Shown: positions 18,293-28,354, counted from the first letter of the stretch. The stretch is 64,000 bases of DNA from Paenibacillus woosongensis (GCF_009725165.1 NZ_WNZW01000001.1:558001-622000), one strand, 5' to 3'. Notes: generated by a model not told the origin, from the sequence alone. Translations and numbers: made by a program.

Positions 18293-19288
<996 letters not shown>

Positions 19289-19357
19289 TTATAGCCCTCC
19301 TAAAATTTACGGGGCCGCCATTGGCGGACTCCCTTATATTAGATTCTATCCCCTTGA

Positions 19358-19424
19358 TGAGCGGGTGCTTCAAAGGACCATGCCGTCCCGTTCTTGCCGG
19401 GAGATCCCCTCAAGCACCCGCTCA
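19358..19424 (-). promoter_or_regulatory. Large intercistronic hairpin between ilvH and ilvC
   Basis: Perfect 13-bp arms (19358-19370 and 19412-19424) enclose a smaller TCCCG/CGGGA hairpin. There is no T-run, so it is more likely an mRNA processing or stability element that sets the ilvBH to ilvC ratio than a terminator. Confidence 0.5.
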
Positions 19425-19451
19425 CCGTAGGAAATGATGGTAAAACTCGTC

Positions 19452-19946
19452 TTATGCGTTGCCGCGAATCATCGCGGTGACTCCTGTACGAGACAGCTCG
19501 CGAATACCGTAGGGATGGAGCAGCTCGATCATCGCATCAATCTTCTCCGTATCGCCGACGACCTGGACGATCATGCTGTTTGTCCCGATATCGACAACAG
19601 CGGCGCGAAAGGTTTCGACTACGCCCATGATTTCCGGACGCTCCGCCGGCTCCGATTTCACTTTGATCAGTGCCAACTCACGGGCAACCATTGGCTTAGA
19701 GCTAAGGTTAACCACTTTAATAACATCGATGAGTTTATACAATTGTTTCTCAATTTGTTCCAGCGTTTTGTCGTCGCCTTGGGTCACGATGACCATCCTG
19801 GACAATCCTTCTTCCTCGGACTGGCCCACAGTGATGCTCTCGATATTAAACCCGCGCCGGCCGAACAGGCCGGAAACGCGCTGCAGGACTCCTGGCTGAT
19901 CATTCACTAATACGGCTATCGTATGGCTTGTCATTGTCGTCGTCAT
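19452..19946 (-). CDS. ilvH: Acetolactate synthase small (regulatory) subunit
   Basis: Regulatory subunit that binds valine and activates the catalytic IlvB subunit. 164 residues: an N-terminal ACT domain (HTIAVLVNDQPGVLQRVSGLF, GFNIESITVG) and a second ACT-like C-terminal domain. Its ATG overlaps the ilvB stop as TAATG, so it is translationally coupled. Also called ilvN in Bacillus. Confidence 0.97.
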   Translation of the reverse strand: MTTTMTSHTIAVLVNDQPGVLQRVSGLFGRRGFNIESITVGQSEEEGLSRMVIVTQGDDKTLEQIEKQLYKLIDVIKVVNLSSKPMVARELALIKVKSEPAERPEIMGVVETFRAAVVDIGTNSMIVQVVGDTEKIDAMIELLHPYGIRELSRTGVTAMIRGNA

Positions 19947-21691
19947 TATTCACAGTCCCCCATCAGCATTTGATCAATGGTGGAACCCTGGGTAACCATC
20001 GGATACACGTTTTCCTCTTTGCTGACCACGAATTCCACCAGCACAGGTCCCGGCGTCTCCATCGCTTCCTTCCAGGCTTGCTTGGCTTCTTCCTTGTTCG
20101 AAGCCCGCAATCCTTTAACGCCGTATGCCTCTGCCAATTTTACAAAATCCGGGCTGCCGGCCAGATCGATATGGCTGTAACGATTCTCGTAAATGAGCTC
20201 TTGCCACTGACGAACCATGCCAAGCACCTGGTTGTTGATCACGACAACCTTGACCGGAATGTTGTTGATGGCGCAGATCGCAAGCTCTTGCGCGCACATC
20301 TGCATGCCGCCGTCACCGTTAATCGAAATAACGAGCCGGTCTGGATGAGCCATTTGCGCACCGATCGCTGACGGGAATCCAAAGCCCATTGTGCCGAGTC
20401 CGCCGGAGGTAATCCATGAGCGCGGCTGGTTGAACTTGTAGTACTGTGCAGCCCACATCTGATGCTGGCCGACATCCGTCGTTACAATCGCTTCGCCCTT
20501 TGTCGTATCGTTCAGCAGCTCGATGACCCATTGCGGCTTAAGCTCCGTATCGGAATCCTTGTACTTGTATGGCTTGTCAGCCATCCACTGGCTGATCTGG
20601 CTTCTCCAGGCATCCGCTTTGTCGCTGCGGCTCACTAACGGGTTGAGGAGCTCGAGCACTGTCTTCACATCCCCGACGACCGGTATTTCCGTCTTAACGT
20701 TCTTGCCGATTTCCGCAGGATCGATATCGATGTGTACTACTTTAGCATGAGGAGCAAATCCGTCAAGCCGTCCGGTAACGCGATCATCGAACCGGGCCCC
20801 GATATTGATCAGCAAATCGGCATTCTGAATGGCTTGGTTAGCCGTGTACGTACCGTGCATTCCCGGCATCCCCATCCACAGCGGATTGCCGCTTGGAAAT
20901 GCGCCAAGGCCCAGAAGCGTAGTTGTGATCGGAATTTCCGTCCGGGTTACGAACTCAAGCAGTTCCTCATGTCCCCCGGAGTAGACAACCCCGCCGCCGG
21001 CAAGAATGACCGGACGCTCTGCTTCCTTGATCGCTGCCGCTACCTTCTCCAGTTGATGATGGTTCGGTACGACCTTAGGGTTGTAGCCGCGAAGGTTAAT
21101 GCTTTGTACCGGTTCAAACAAGGTCTTGTCTGCGGATACGTCCTTCGGAATGTCGATCAATACCGGACCTTTGCGTCCTGTATTGGCAATGTGGAACGCC
21201 TCGTGAATGACTCGCGGCAGCTCTTCTACACTGCGAACCAAGTAGCTATGCTTCGTAATCGGCATCGTGATGCCGGTAATATCTGCTTCCTGGAAGGCAT
21301 CCGTTCCGATCAGGCTGGATACGACGTTTCCGGTAATGACAACGAGAGGAACCGAGTCCATAAAAGCCGTCGCGATCCCGGTGACTGTGTTCGTCGCCCC
21401 CGGTCCCGAAGTTGCGATACATACACCTACCTTGCCGCTTGCCCGTGCATAGCCGTCAGCCGCATGAATCGCTCCCTGCTCGTGTCTTGTCAGCAAGTGA
21501 TGGAAATCTTTGAAGCCATACAACGCATCGTAGATATACAACACGGCCCCGCCCGGGTAACCGAAGACGCATTCGACACCTTCTAGCACCAAGCTCCGTA
21601 GCAATATTTCTGATCCCGTAATGACTTCAGGTTTCATCCATTTCTCACGTAATTGTTCTGTAGACCGCACTGCTGGTATTTGCGCGCTCAT
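19946..21691 (-). CDS. ilvB: Acetolactate synthase large (catalytic) subunit
   Basis: ThDP-dependent condensation of two pyruvates, or pyruvate and 2-ketobutyrate. 581 residues: N-terminal PYR domain with the catalytic Glu in RHEQGAIHAADGYARASG, central FAD/Rossmann domain, and C-terminal PP domain with the ThDP motif around INGDGGMQMCAQELA. ATG with GGAAGGAGG upstream. First gene of the ilvBHC operon, preceded by a T-box leader. Confidence 0.98.
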   Translation of the reverse strand: MSAQIPAVRSTEQLREKWMKPEVITGSEILLRSLVLEGVECVFGYPGGAVLYIYDALYGFKDFHHLLTRHEQGAIHAADGYARASGKVGVCIATSGPGATNTVTGIATAFMDSVPLVVITGNVVSSLIGTDAFQEADITGITMPITKHSYLVRSVEELPRVIHEAFHIANTGRKGPVLIDIPKDVSADKTLFEPVQSINLRGYNPKVVPNHHQLEKVAAAIKEAERPVILAGGGVVYSGGHEELLEFVTRTEIPITTTLLGLGAFPSGNPLWMGMPGMHGTYTANQAIQNADLLINIGARFDDRVTGRLDGFAPHAKVVHIDIDPAEIGKNVKTEIPVVGDVKTVLELLNPLVSRSDKADAWRSQISQWMADKPYKYKDSDTELKPQWVIELLNDTTKGEAIVTTDVGQHQMWAAQYYKFNQPRSWITSGGLGTMGFGFPSAIGAQMAHPDRLVISINGDGGMQMCAQELAICAINNIPVKVVVINNQVLGMVRQWQELIYENRYSHIDLAGSPDFVKLAEAYGVKGLRASNKEEAKQAWKEAMETPGPVLVEFVVSKEENVYPMVTQGSTIDQMLMGDCE

Positions 21692-21737
21692 CAGTCATCC
21701 TCCTTCCAAAATTTAAGTATTTCTAAAGAAATACAAC

Positions 21738-22094
21738 AAAAAAACCTTCCGCCCGCCAGAACAGTCTCCTGTTCCGAGGGACGAAAGGTTATCGCTTCCG
21801 TGGTACCACCCATTTTTACCCGGTACCTCACAGCACCGAGCCTTGACGAGTAGGGACAGCAATTTCCTTACTCGTGGCCTTTAACGCAGGCCTGACGATT
21901 TTCCCTAATAGGCTCGAAACGGATTTATCATCGTATCCGCAGCTTCGCTTTTCAGGAAAACAGCTCCGAGGTGAGCTCGCATCTAAGGGATATTGGTGGG
22001 TGGTCTCAGCAAATCCATCCACTCTCTGAGCAAAGAGCCCTTAAACCTTCGTCCTCTTCATCGCCGATAAGCTATGAACGTTAAAAAATGTTTA
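21738..22094 (-). promoter_or_regulatory. T-box riboswitch of ilvBHC (probably tRNA-Leu)
   Basis: The T-box core TGGGTGGTACCACGG (21798-21812, minus strand) precedes a long terminator stem (about 21742-21788) with T7. The upstream Stem I region begins GATGAAGAGGACGAAGG. A CTC triplet at 21973-21975, followed by A, aligns with the TTC triplet of the pheS leader and is the likely Leu specifier; an ATC triplet further 5' is an alternative that would mean Ile. Uncharged tRNA should relieve termination. Confidence 0.92.
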
Positions 22095-22099
22095 GACAC

Positions 22100-22129
22100 A
22101 TTATATGATTAGTTCGCGCATAGAGTCAA
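22100..22129 (-). promoter_or_regulatory. Sigma-A promoter of ilvBHC
   Basis: Minus-strand TTGACT (22124-22129), 18-base spacer, TATAAT (22100-22105), directly upstream of the T-box leader. Confidence 0.8.
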
Positions 22130-22377
22130 TACCCTTTTGCCATATGTTTTCAGACACTGGCCCGAAACACCTCATTACACTGCTGAATTGCAGGGATAAA
22201 AGGTTTTTGCTTTCCGCCTTTTACCAAGGCCATCCTTTTCCATATTCCTCCTCAAAAGCAATTAACCTCCTTCAACTTTCAACTTCGTCTCATTTCGTGT
22301 CAGGAAACCATTTGCCCCGCTGCTTCATATGATATATTAAAATGCCCTTCAATCAGCTCAAGGAGGAGTGCTGGCGA

Positions 22378-22833
22378 ATGATTCGTTATAGAAGACCCAA
22401 GCAGGATGATCCCGTCATTATCAATCTTGTCAAAAAGGAGCTTGTCCCTCATTCGAGCATGTCCCGGCCAGAGTTGGAAAAAGCAATTCGGGATATTCCC
22501 AGACGGCTCACTCAAGGGATTACGCTTGTTGCTTCCCCTTATTATGAGGCTGATCCCGTCGCTTTTATCCATTTCATGATCCATGGGGATCTGCTATACA
22601 TCGATATGATGGCCGTAGCCTCCCAGCATCAGCGAAAACGCCACGGCAAAACCCTGATGGCGCATGCCGAAAACTTAGCCGGTTCCAGAGGCTGCACCAC
22701 GGCAAAAGTTCTGGTGGACCAGGAGAATACCCGGGCCCACCTGTTTTACCAAAAGTCCGGCTATGAAACCATAAGATATATCCCTGTTTCGCGATGCTTT
22801 GAGCTGGAAAAAAGGCTGCTGCTGCGGCTTTAA
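22378..22833 (+). CDS. GNAT family N-acetyltransferase
   Basis: 151 residues with the GNAT fold: the N-terminal strands are followed by DLLYIDMMAVASQHQRKRHGKTLMAHAE, where Q/R-x-x-G/H-K binds the acetyl-CoA pyrophosphate, and the C-terminal ENTRAHLFYQKSGYE motif B. The acceptor substrate cannot be told. The ATG at 22378 has AAGGAGGA about 10 bases upstream; the ORF opens 12 codons earlier, but that would place the ribosome site inside the gene. Monocistronic and convergent with the GY-rich gene, with no clear hairpin between them. Confidence 0.85.
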   Translation: MIRYRRPKQDDPVIINLVKKELVPHSSMSRPELEKAIRDIPRRLTQGITLVASPYYEADPVAFIHFMIHGDLLYIDMMAVASQHQRKRHGKTLMAHAENLAGSRGCTTAKVLVDQENTRAHLFYQKSGYETIRYIPVSRCFELEKRLLLRL

Positions 22834-22854
22834 GCTCTAGCTCCCTGTAAGGCT

Positions 22855-23154
22855 TTAGAAAAAGCCGTAAGGGTAACCGTAACCGTATCCTCCGAATCCT
22901 CCGTAGCCGTAAGGATATCCGCCGAAACCATAGCCACCAAAGGCGAAAGGTGACGTTCCGATGGCGAGCAGGTCAAATAAAGCGAGCGGAAGGATCGCCT
23001 TCGTCTTTACCTTTTTGCCTGGCTGACGCACGATCAAGCGGTTCCCGCTAATTTTGACCAATTTTCCCGTAATGATGGTTCCATCTTTTTTTACGGCGGT
23101 TATATTTTTGCCAACATATTTTGCGGCTTCTTTACGCGTAACCGGTTTATTCAC
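22855..23154 (-). CDS. Small basic protein with a Gly/Tyr-rich tail, unknown function
   Basis: 99 residues. The first ~60 look like a small beta-barrel (AAKYVGKNITAVKKDGTIITGKLVKI, then NRLIVRQPGKKVKTKAI), reminiscent of LSm-like or RNA-binding SH3 folds. A hydrophobic step follows, then a ~30-residue tail built from GGY/GFGGY/GYGY units, the kind of composition seen in spore coat and aggregation-prone proteins. A GTG start follows AAGGAGG at good spacing. A spore-surface role is a guess from the tail. Confidence 0.7.
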   Translation of the reverse strand: MNKPVTRKEAAKYVGKNITAVKKDGTIITGKLVKISGNRLIVRQPGKKVKTKAILPLALFDLLAIGTSPFAFGGYGFGGYPYGYGGFGGYGYGYPYGFF

Positions 23155-23291
23155 TACATTCTCCTCCTTGAATAAAATTAGCTTGCTTCATGCCAGTGTA
23201 TTCACCGGACGCTCTATTCGCTTCCACCATCGCCTTGCACGGAAAAAAACATTCTTCGCCCCCTGCCGACCCGCTTCTGGCCGCTGCAAGC

Positions 23292-23325
23292 ACAAAAAAA
23301 CAGGCACCCCAAAGGGGCGCCTGTT
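23292..23325 (-). terminator. Terminator of the infC-rpmI-rplT operon
   Basis: A stem of about 12 bp (23299-23310 and 23314-23325) with one mismatch, AAA loop, and T7 on the minus strand. Confidence 0.9.
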
Positions 23326-23343
23326 TGTGTGTTAGCGCAATAA

Positions 23344-23703
23344 TTACGCGTTGATTTTCTCTTTAGCCACTGCAGCCAAAGAGTTAAATGCGTTCAGATC
23401 ATTAACGGCGAGGTCAGCCAGCATTTTACGGTTGATGTTCACCTCAGCCAGTTTCAAGCCGTGCATCAATTTGCTGTAAGTCAGTCCGTTCAGACGAGCT
23501 GCAGCATTAATACGAACGATCCACAATCTGCGGAAATCGCGTTTTTTCGTGCGACGGTCACGGTATGCATACAGCAGGGATTTCATAACCTGCTCGTTAG
23601 CTGTTTTGAAAATGCGGTGTTTCGAGCCAAAGTAACCTTTAGCAAGCTTCAATACTTTTTTATGACGACGACGAACAACGAATCCGCCTTTTACTCTTGC
23701 CAT
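23344..23703 (-). CDS. rplT: 50S ribosomal protein L20
   Basis: 119 residues, standard length. The N-terminus [38 protein letters not shown] is diagnostic. It binds 23S rRNA early in 50S assembly and in Firmicutes can bind the leader of its own operon to cause attenuation. Third gene of infC-rpmI-rplT, 30 bases after rpmI. Confidence 0.99.
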   Translation of the reverse strand: MARVKGGFVVRRRHKKVLKLAKGYFGSKHRIFKTANEQVMKSLLYAYRDRRTKKRDFRRLWIVRINAAARLNGLTYSKLMHGLKLAEVNINRKMLADLAVNDLNAFNSLAAVAKEKINA

Positions 23704-23733
23704 ATCAATAAACCTCCCAGAAATTTAAGTGAA

Positions 23734-23934
23734 TTACTTCAGATTTGCAAGTTGCTGTTTCAAACGTCTAACGTCCCCAGCGTAAGCTACAGGGCTGTTC
23801 GCCAGAACGCGTTTACGACGGTTCGACTTGTGGGACAGCAGGTGGTTGCGGTTCGCTTTGTAACGTCTAACTTTACCCGATCCTGTAATTTTGAAGCGGC
23901 CTTTCAGGCTGCTGTGGGTTTTCATTTTAGGCAT
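23734..23934 (-). CDS. rpmI: 50S ribosomal protein L35
   Basis: 66 residues, very basic, opening MPKMKTHSSLKGRFKITGSGKVRR as in all L35. Middle gene of the infC operon. A GAGGGGGAAGT site precedes the ATG. Confidence 0.99.
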   Translation of the reverse strand: MPKMKTHSSLKGRFKITGSGKVRRYKANRNHLLSHKSNRRKRVLANSPVAYAGDVRRLKQQLANLK

Positions 23935-24007
23935 TGTACTTCCCCCTCAAAGTTTGTGGGCACAGCTTCGCGAAAGCTTCCGGCGAGCGGGCTTACGCAA
24001 GCGGCTC

Positions 24008-24520
24008 TTAGTTTTTCGGTGCCAAAATCATAATCATGCTGCGGCCTTCCAGCTTGGGAATCCGCTCGATCGAGGAAATGTCCGCAACCTCTTCTTTGAC
24101 GCGGTCCAGAATTTTCTTCCCGATATCAGCATGCGTAATTTCGCGGCCACGGAAACGCACCGAGCATTTCACTTTGTCGCCATCCTTCAAAAATTTGATC
24201 ACATTGCGGAGTTTGGTCTGGAAGTCATGCTCCTCGATGTTCGCGCGGAACCATACTTCCTTGATATCCACTGTCTTTTGATTCTTACGGGCTTCCTTCT
24301 CTTTCTTCTGCTGCTCGTAACGGAATTTGCCGTAATCCATAATCCGGCATACCGGCGGCTTAGCCGTCGGCGCCACGTTCACCAAATCCAGATTCAGATC
24401 GATGGCCATTTGCAGTGCCTCACGGATCGGCTTGATGCCGATTTGTTCACCTTCAGCGCCTACCAAACGGACTTCTTTCGCCCGTATCTCATCATTGATC
24501 AAATGTTCTTTACTGATAAT
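24008..24520 (-). CDS. infC: Translation initiation factor IF-3, ATT start
   Basis: IF-3 binds the 30S subunit and checks start codon and initiator tRNA. About 170 residues: N-terminal domain (INDEIRAKEVRLVGAEGEQIGI), a Lys-rich linker and the C-terminal domain ending GRSMIMILAPKN. The start is ATT at 24520: GGAGG lies 6 bases upstream and the protein then begins (M)ISKEHLINDEI, as in relatives. An ATG 14 codons earlier would overlap the ribosome site. A rare AUU start is a known feature of infC and lets IF-3 limit its own translation. Confidence 0.97.
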   Translation of the reverse strand: MISKEHLINDEIRAKEVRLVGAEGEQIGIKPIREALQMAIDLNLDLVNVAPTAKPPVCRIMDYGKFRYEQQKKEKEARKNQKTVDIKEVWFRANIEEHDFQTKLRNVIKFLKDGDKVKCSVRFRGREITHADIGKKILDRVKEEVADISSIERIPKLEGRSMIMILAPKN

Positions 24521-24577
24521 TCTACACCTCCATTTAGAATTTTCGGTCTGCTGCAACCTCAATTGTAAAAATTAAAA

Positions 24578-24727
24578 AGGGATGCAGGCATCGCCTGCAT
24601 CCCAAATTGATCATCAAGTCATCATGAATATAAACATTCATAAATCATCGGATCAAAACCAGCCGACATCATCGGTCAGGTGAGAAGACAGCGCCTCTAC
24701 TTACAATCCATTTATTTGTTCCATGCT
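24578..24727 (-). promoter_or_regulatory. infC leader with attenuator terminator (L20-leader type)
   Basis: About 200 nt separate the promoter from infC. A perfect 10-bp stem (GGGATGCAGG/CCTGCATCCC, 24578-24602) followed on the minus strand by T5 sits 58 bases before the infC start and would stop transcription before the operon. In Bacillus the matching leader is controlled by ribosomal protein L20 binding; the same mechanism is inferred here. Confidence 0.7.
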
Positions 24728-24732
24728 CAAAT

Positions 24733-24761
24733 AATTTACCACACGATCAAACAATAGTCAA
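24733..24761 (-). promoter_or_regulatory. Sigma-A promoter of infC-rpmI-rplT
   Basis: Minus-strand TTGACT (24756-24761), 17-base spacer, TAAATT (24733-24738). It overlaps the last codon of the upstream glycosyltransferase gene region. Confidence 0.65.
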
Positions 24762-24764
24762 GCA

Positions 24765-26003
24765 TTATCCTTGCTTGCTTTGAACTTCCTCCAACCGAAC
24801 GACACGTGTATGCTCGGTATGGCTCCACTGCTTATTGTTCTGCGTAAAGAACGCATAGAAAGTAATCGGCCACCACGAAATCAGATACAGCGGGAATAAG
24901 ACGAGATAAGCATATACCTTCTTCGACTTGACCTCCTCCAGTACCATTGCCGCCAGAAAAATAAACACGTTGGCCGCAATCGCGATGAACGACACCCATA
25001 ACGGCAGGTATCCGTACAACGTAGCGAAATTCGGACCGTTAAAGAACGATTGGTCGACCCATATCAAAGCGGTTAGCAGGAACGTGAGCAGCACGATATA
25101 TACGTTCACACCGTAAAGAGCCATGTCCAGCTTCACCATACTCCGTTCCTTGATACTCTGCCAGAGAAGCGGGAAGAAGTAGCGGCGGGCCACCGTAAAG
25201 TGCCCCTGCATCCAGCGCAGGCGCTGGCGCGCAGACGCCTTAAAGGTCAGCGGCTTCTCGTCAAACAGCTTCGCGTCGTAATTGAACACGGGATGTACTC
25301 CCTTTTCGACGCAGCGCATTGTGAACTCGAGGTCCTCGACAAGGCTCGTTGCTCCCCACCCGATTTCCTTAAGGAGTTCGGTCTCAAAGCACATGCCCGT
25401 TCCGCCGAGGAAGTTGGCCAGGCCCAAATTGTGCCGCGACAGCTGCCACAACCGGTTGCAGTACCAGTAAGAAATGCCGTAAGCGGCGGTAATCCAGGAA
25501 TCCTCCGGATTCTTCGTATCGATATACCCTTGAATGACGCGGGCGCCGGAGCACAGATCATTATTCATTTCGCTAAGGAAATCAGGATGCGCCAGGTTAT
25601 CGGCGTCGAACATGACGACCGCATCGTATTGGCGCGGCATTTTCCAAAGCTGCTTCAGCATCCACTCGATCGCATAGCCCTTGCCCCGCAGATTCTCGTT
25701 GGTGCGGACGCAAGCAGTCATGCCGTGGCTGCGCACGATATCTACCGTTCTGTCGGTACAGTTATCGCAAATGACAAACACATCATAAAGCTCTTTCGGA
25801 TAGTTCAACTGCTTCAAATTTTCCATCAAGGCCCCGACTACAGTCTCCTCGTTATGCGCTGCGACAAGCACCGCAAAAGACTTCGTCGGCGGGAAATGTA
25901 CCTTTTTCTTTTTCTTGTACATCCCGAACAATGCCAAGCCAAATTGATACACCCCTACAATGGCCAGTACGATTTGCAACGATATCAAAATGGTGTCCAT
26001 CAT
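24765..26003 (-). CDS. Membrane family 2 glycosyltransferase
   Basis: 412 residues. One N-terminal membrane helix is followed by a cytosolic GT2 domain (about 40-290) with VLVAAHNEETVVG, the metal-binding DAD motif (MFDADNLAHPDF), a GTGMCF acceptor-site segment, ED in SLVEDLEFTMR and QRLRW, the processive-type QxxRW motif. Three or four C-terminal helices follow. This layout resembles cellulose synthase, hyaluronan or poly-GlcNAc synthases, so it may extrude a polysaccharide, but the sugar is unknown. Two adjacent ATGs follow AAGGGGG. It is a single gene upstream of the infC operon on the same strand. Confidence 0.88.
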   Translation of the reverse strand: MMDTILISLQIVLAIVGVYQFGLALFGMYKKKKKVHFPPTKSFAVLVAAHNEETVVGALMENLKQLNYPKELYDVFVICDNCTDRTVDIVRSHGMTACVRTNENLRGKGYAIEWMLKQLWKMPRQYDAVVMFDADNLAHPDFLSEMNNDLCSGARVIQGYIDTKNPEDSWITAAYGISYWYCNRLWQLSRHNLGLANFLGGTGMCFETELLKEIGWGATSLVEDLEFTMRCVEKGVHPVFNYDAKLFDEKPLTFKASARQRLRWMQGHFTVARRYFFPLLWQSIKERSMVKLDMALYGVNVYIVLLTFLLTALIWVDQSFFNGPNFATLYGYLPLWVSFIAIAANVFIFLAAMVLEEVKSKKVYAYLVLFPLYLISWWPITFYAFFTQNNKQWSHTEHTRVVRLEEVQSKQG

Positions 26004-26565
26004 GATTTCGCATACCCCCTTACCCCTTTTGAATTTGCTTTTTTTTCTCTAATCGGGTTTTTTTAATTTTCTCTAAACCATGACCCTGCGCCACCGTTTC
26101 TGGTAAAAATTTTAATTCTTCTGCAGCGCATTACGATTTTCCATGACTTTTCATCATTTGTCAAAGCTAATCTCGCGGCATCCTTCACGAAATACCTGCA
26201 AAGTCGCCGTATAATCGCATAGGACTCTCCCGCTACCTGCACATGAGTGCGGTTATTTCTTATTTTCATCAATTTTGGCGTTTTTTATTTCATCTGCACC
26301 TCATGAAAATGAGCGTAAGCAGCTTGAATATATAGCCCTTTGTAAACATAGACGAAAAATCAAGCATAAAAGTTTACTAAATTGCTCATTTTACTTTAAA
26401 CTTTTTTGCTATGATTTGAATCATTGTATAAGCTGGATAGCGGCAAAGTCAAAATCGGGTAAATCAGATTAGACAAAAAAAAAGGCCTCCATCCTTGAAA
26501 TGATCACGGATTAAAAATATGATTAGTCTAACCTGAAAATGCCTTGCTGCGCGCGGAGGGATCAA
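26004..26565. other. Divergent intergenic region, AT-rich
   Basis: About 560 bases between the divergent glycosyltransferase and PAP2 genes. It contains long A and T tracts (including A9 at 26475-26483) and should hold promoters both ways. A TATGAT at 26410-26415 is a possible -10 for the plus strand but has no well-spaced -35. I see no hairpin, repeat or small gene. Confidence 0.4.
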
Positions 26566-27093
26566 ATGACTCGATTTATTCAAACGTTAAAACAACTGGA
26601 TCAAAAGCTTTTTATGGGAATTAATGGCCGCCTGCACGGCAGCTTTCTAAATTTCTGGCTGTATTACCTGACTCATCTGGGGGGAGCCACGTTTACGATC
26701 AGCTCCTCGCTGCTCGTGTGGATCTTCGCGCCCAAGCCTTGGAGCACTGTAGGACTTCAGTCCTGTGTAGCGCTGGCTGCCAGCCATATTCCAGTAGCGC
26801 TTGCCAAGAAGACCTACCCGCGGGTTCGCCCTTATTTGACCCTCCCGGGTACGAAAACATTCCGCAATCCGTTAACGGACCACTCGTTTCCATCCGGGCA
26901 TACAACGGCCATCTTCTCCGTTACAATGCCCTTCATGCTGACCGAGCCAAGCCTCGCATTTATATTGGGACCGATCGCGCTGCTGGTTGGAATATCAAGA
27001 ATATATCTGGGCTTGCATTATCCTTCGGACGTGCTGGCAGGCGCCGCCGTAGGCACGCTAACGGCCTTTGGCACGGTTGCATTATGGCCATAA
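26566..27093 (+). CDS. PAP2-family membrane phosphatase
   Basis: 175 residues with about five membrane helices and the three PAP2 phosphatase motifs in order: KKTYPRVRP, SFPSGHTTA and SRIYLGLHYPSDVLAG. Such enzymes dephosphorylate undecaprenyl pyrophosphate, phosphatidate or phosphatidylglycerophosphate on the outer membrane face; which one is not decidable here. The ATG at 26566 with GGAGGG 5 bases upstream is chosen over an ORF start nine codons earlier. It lies about 50 bases before a diacylglycerol glycosyltransferase-like gene, which supports a lipid role. Confidence 0.88.
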   Translation: MTRFIQTLKQLDQKLFMGINGRLHGSFLNFWLYYLTHLGGATFTISSSLLVWIFAPKPWSTVGLQSCVALAASHIPVALAKKTYPRVRPYLTLPGTKTFRNPLTDHSFPSGHTTAIFSVTMPFMLTEPSLAFILGPIALLVGISRIYLGLHYPSDVLAGAAVGTLTAFGTVALWP

Positions 27094-27145
27094 AGGGGAT
27101 ATTGTTAAGTGGAGGGAAAACCTTCTGAGAAAAGGTGAAACTAAA

Positions 27146-28279
27146 GTGTCTAAACAAAGAGTCTTGCTTTTATCTGAGGGATTCGGAGCCGGTCATACCC
27201 AGGCAGCCTATGCGCTTTCCAGCAGTTTACGCAAGCTGGCACCTCACATTCAGACGAAGGTACTGGAGCTTGGCAGCTTTCTGAATCCTAAAATGGCTCC
27301 ACTGATCATTACAGCATACAAAAAAACGGTATCATCGCAGCCCCGTCTCGTACGCATGATGTACCGCAGCAATTATAAGAGATCCTTGAACCGATTGACG
27401 ACGGCGGCGCTCCATCGGATATTCTATACCCGCACGACCCAGATTATCCGCCAGCTCCATCCAGGTGTCATTGTATGTACACACCCGATTCCCAGCGCGG
27501 TCATCTCGCGCATGAAACGGCTTGGGCTGAACGTCCCCCTCTGTACCGTCATTACGGATTATGACGCGCACGGGACATGGGTCAGCCGGGAGGTGGACTG
27601 TTACCTGGTCTCTACCGAGCAGGTCAAAGAGAAGCTGCTCGAGCGCGGGGTGGAAGAGAGGAAAATTCGAATCACCGGGATACCCGTCCACCCGAATTTC
27701 TGGGAGCGCCACAGCAAAGAGGACATCCGCCGCCAATTCGCTCTCAAGAACATGCCCACGGTCCTGGTGATGGGCGGAGGCTGGGGGTTTATGAAGGATG
27801 AGGCGGTCAACTCGCTGCTTGCGATGCATAGCGATAAGATCCAGGTGATTTTCTGCTTCGGCAGCAATCAAAAATCACTGGAGAAAATGAAGAAAGACCC
27901 GCGCTTCATCCATCCGAACATCCGTCTTCTCGGCTTCACCCGGGAAATCGACAAGCTGATGGAAGTATCCGATCTGCTGATTACGAAGCCGGGAGGCATG
28001 ACCTGCACCGAGGGGCTGGCTAAAGGAATTCCCATGCTGTTCCACAAACCTCTTCCCGGACAGGAAGAAGAGAACTCCCACTATTTTGAATCGCAGGGAT
28101 GGGGAACCTTGATGAACTCCCTCGACGATATAACCAAATGGATCTATCGCCTGACGGACCGGTACGATGAGGTTGCGCTAGCCCGGGAGAAGGTGCTGGA
28201 GCAAATCGCCAAATACCATCCGATGCAAAGCGCGCAGGCGATCATGGACTTGCTGGAAGAGAACAAAGTACATTCCTAA
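27146..28279 (+). CDS. Diacylglycerol glycosyltransferase-like (MGDG synthase/UgtP family)
   Basis: 377 residues of the GT28/MGDG synthase family. The N-terminal domain opens LLLSEGFGAGHTQAAYAL, the characteristic Gly-rich loop, and the C-terminal nucleotide-sugar site includes MGGGWGF, LLITKPGGMTCTEGLAKGIPML and PLPGQEEENSHYF. Relatives add glucose or galactose to diacylglycerol, producing glycolipids and lipoteichoic acid anchors. The GTG at 27146 is preferred, with AAAGGTGA 7 bases upstream; the ORF opens 26 codons earlier inside the PAP2 gene. Probably co-transcribed with PAP2. Confidence 0.88.
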   Translation: MSKQRVLLLSEGFGAGHTQAAYALSSSLRKLAPHIQTKVLELGSFLNPKMAPLIITAYKKTVSSQPRLVRMMYRSNYKRSLNRLTTAALHRIFYTRTTQIIRQLHPGVIVCTHPIPSAVISRMKRLGLNVPLCTVITDYDAHGTWVSREVDCYLVSTEQVKEKLLERGVEERKIRITGIPVHPNFWERHSKEDIRRQFALKNMPTVLVMGGGWGFMKDEAVNSLLAMHSDKIQVIFCFGSNQKSLEKMKKDPRFIHPNIRLLGFTREIDKLMEVSDLLITKPGGMTCTEGLAKGIPMLFHKPLPGQEEENSHYFESQGWGTLMNSLDDITKWIYRLTDRYDEVALAREKVLEQIAKYHPMQSAQAIMDLLEENKVHS

Positions 28280-28354
28280 GAGCAGAGAAAATCAAACGCC
28301 GAGGCCGCTACACCGCTTTTTAAGTAGCGGGAAACGGCTCCTCATCTCAAGCCA

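Noticed and set aside
19358-19424. ilvH-ilvC hairpin considered as a terminator
   Set aside because: No T-run on either strand, and it lies inside an operon with normal gene order.
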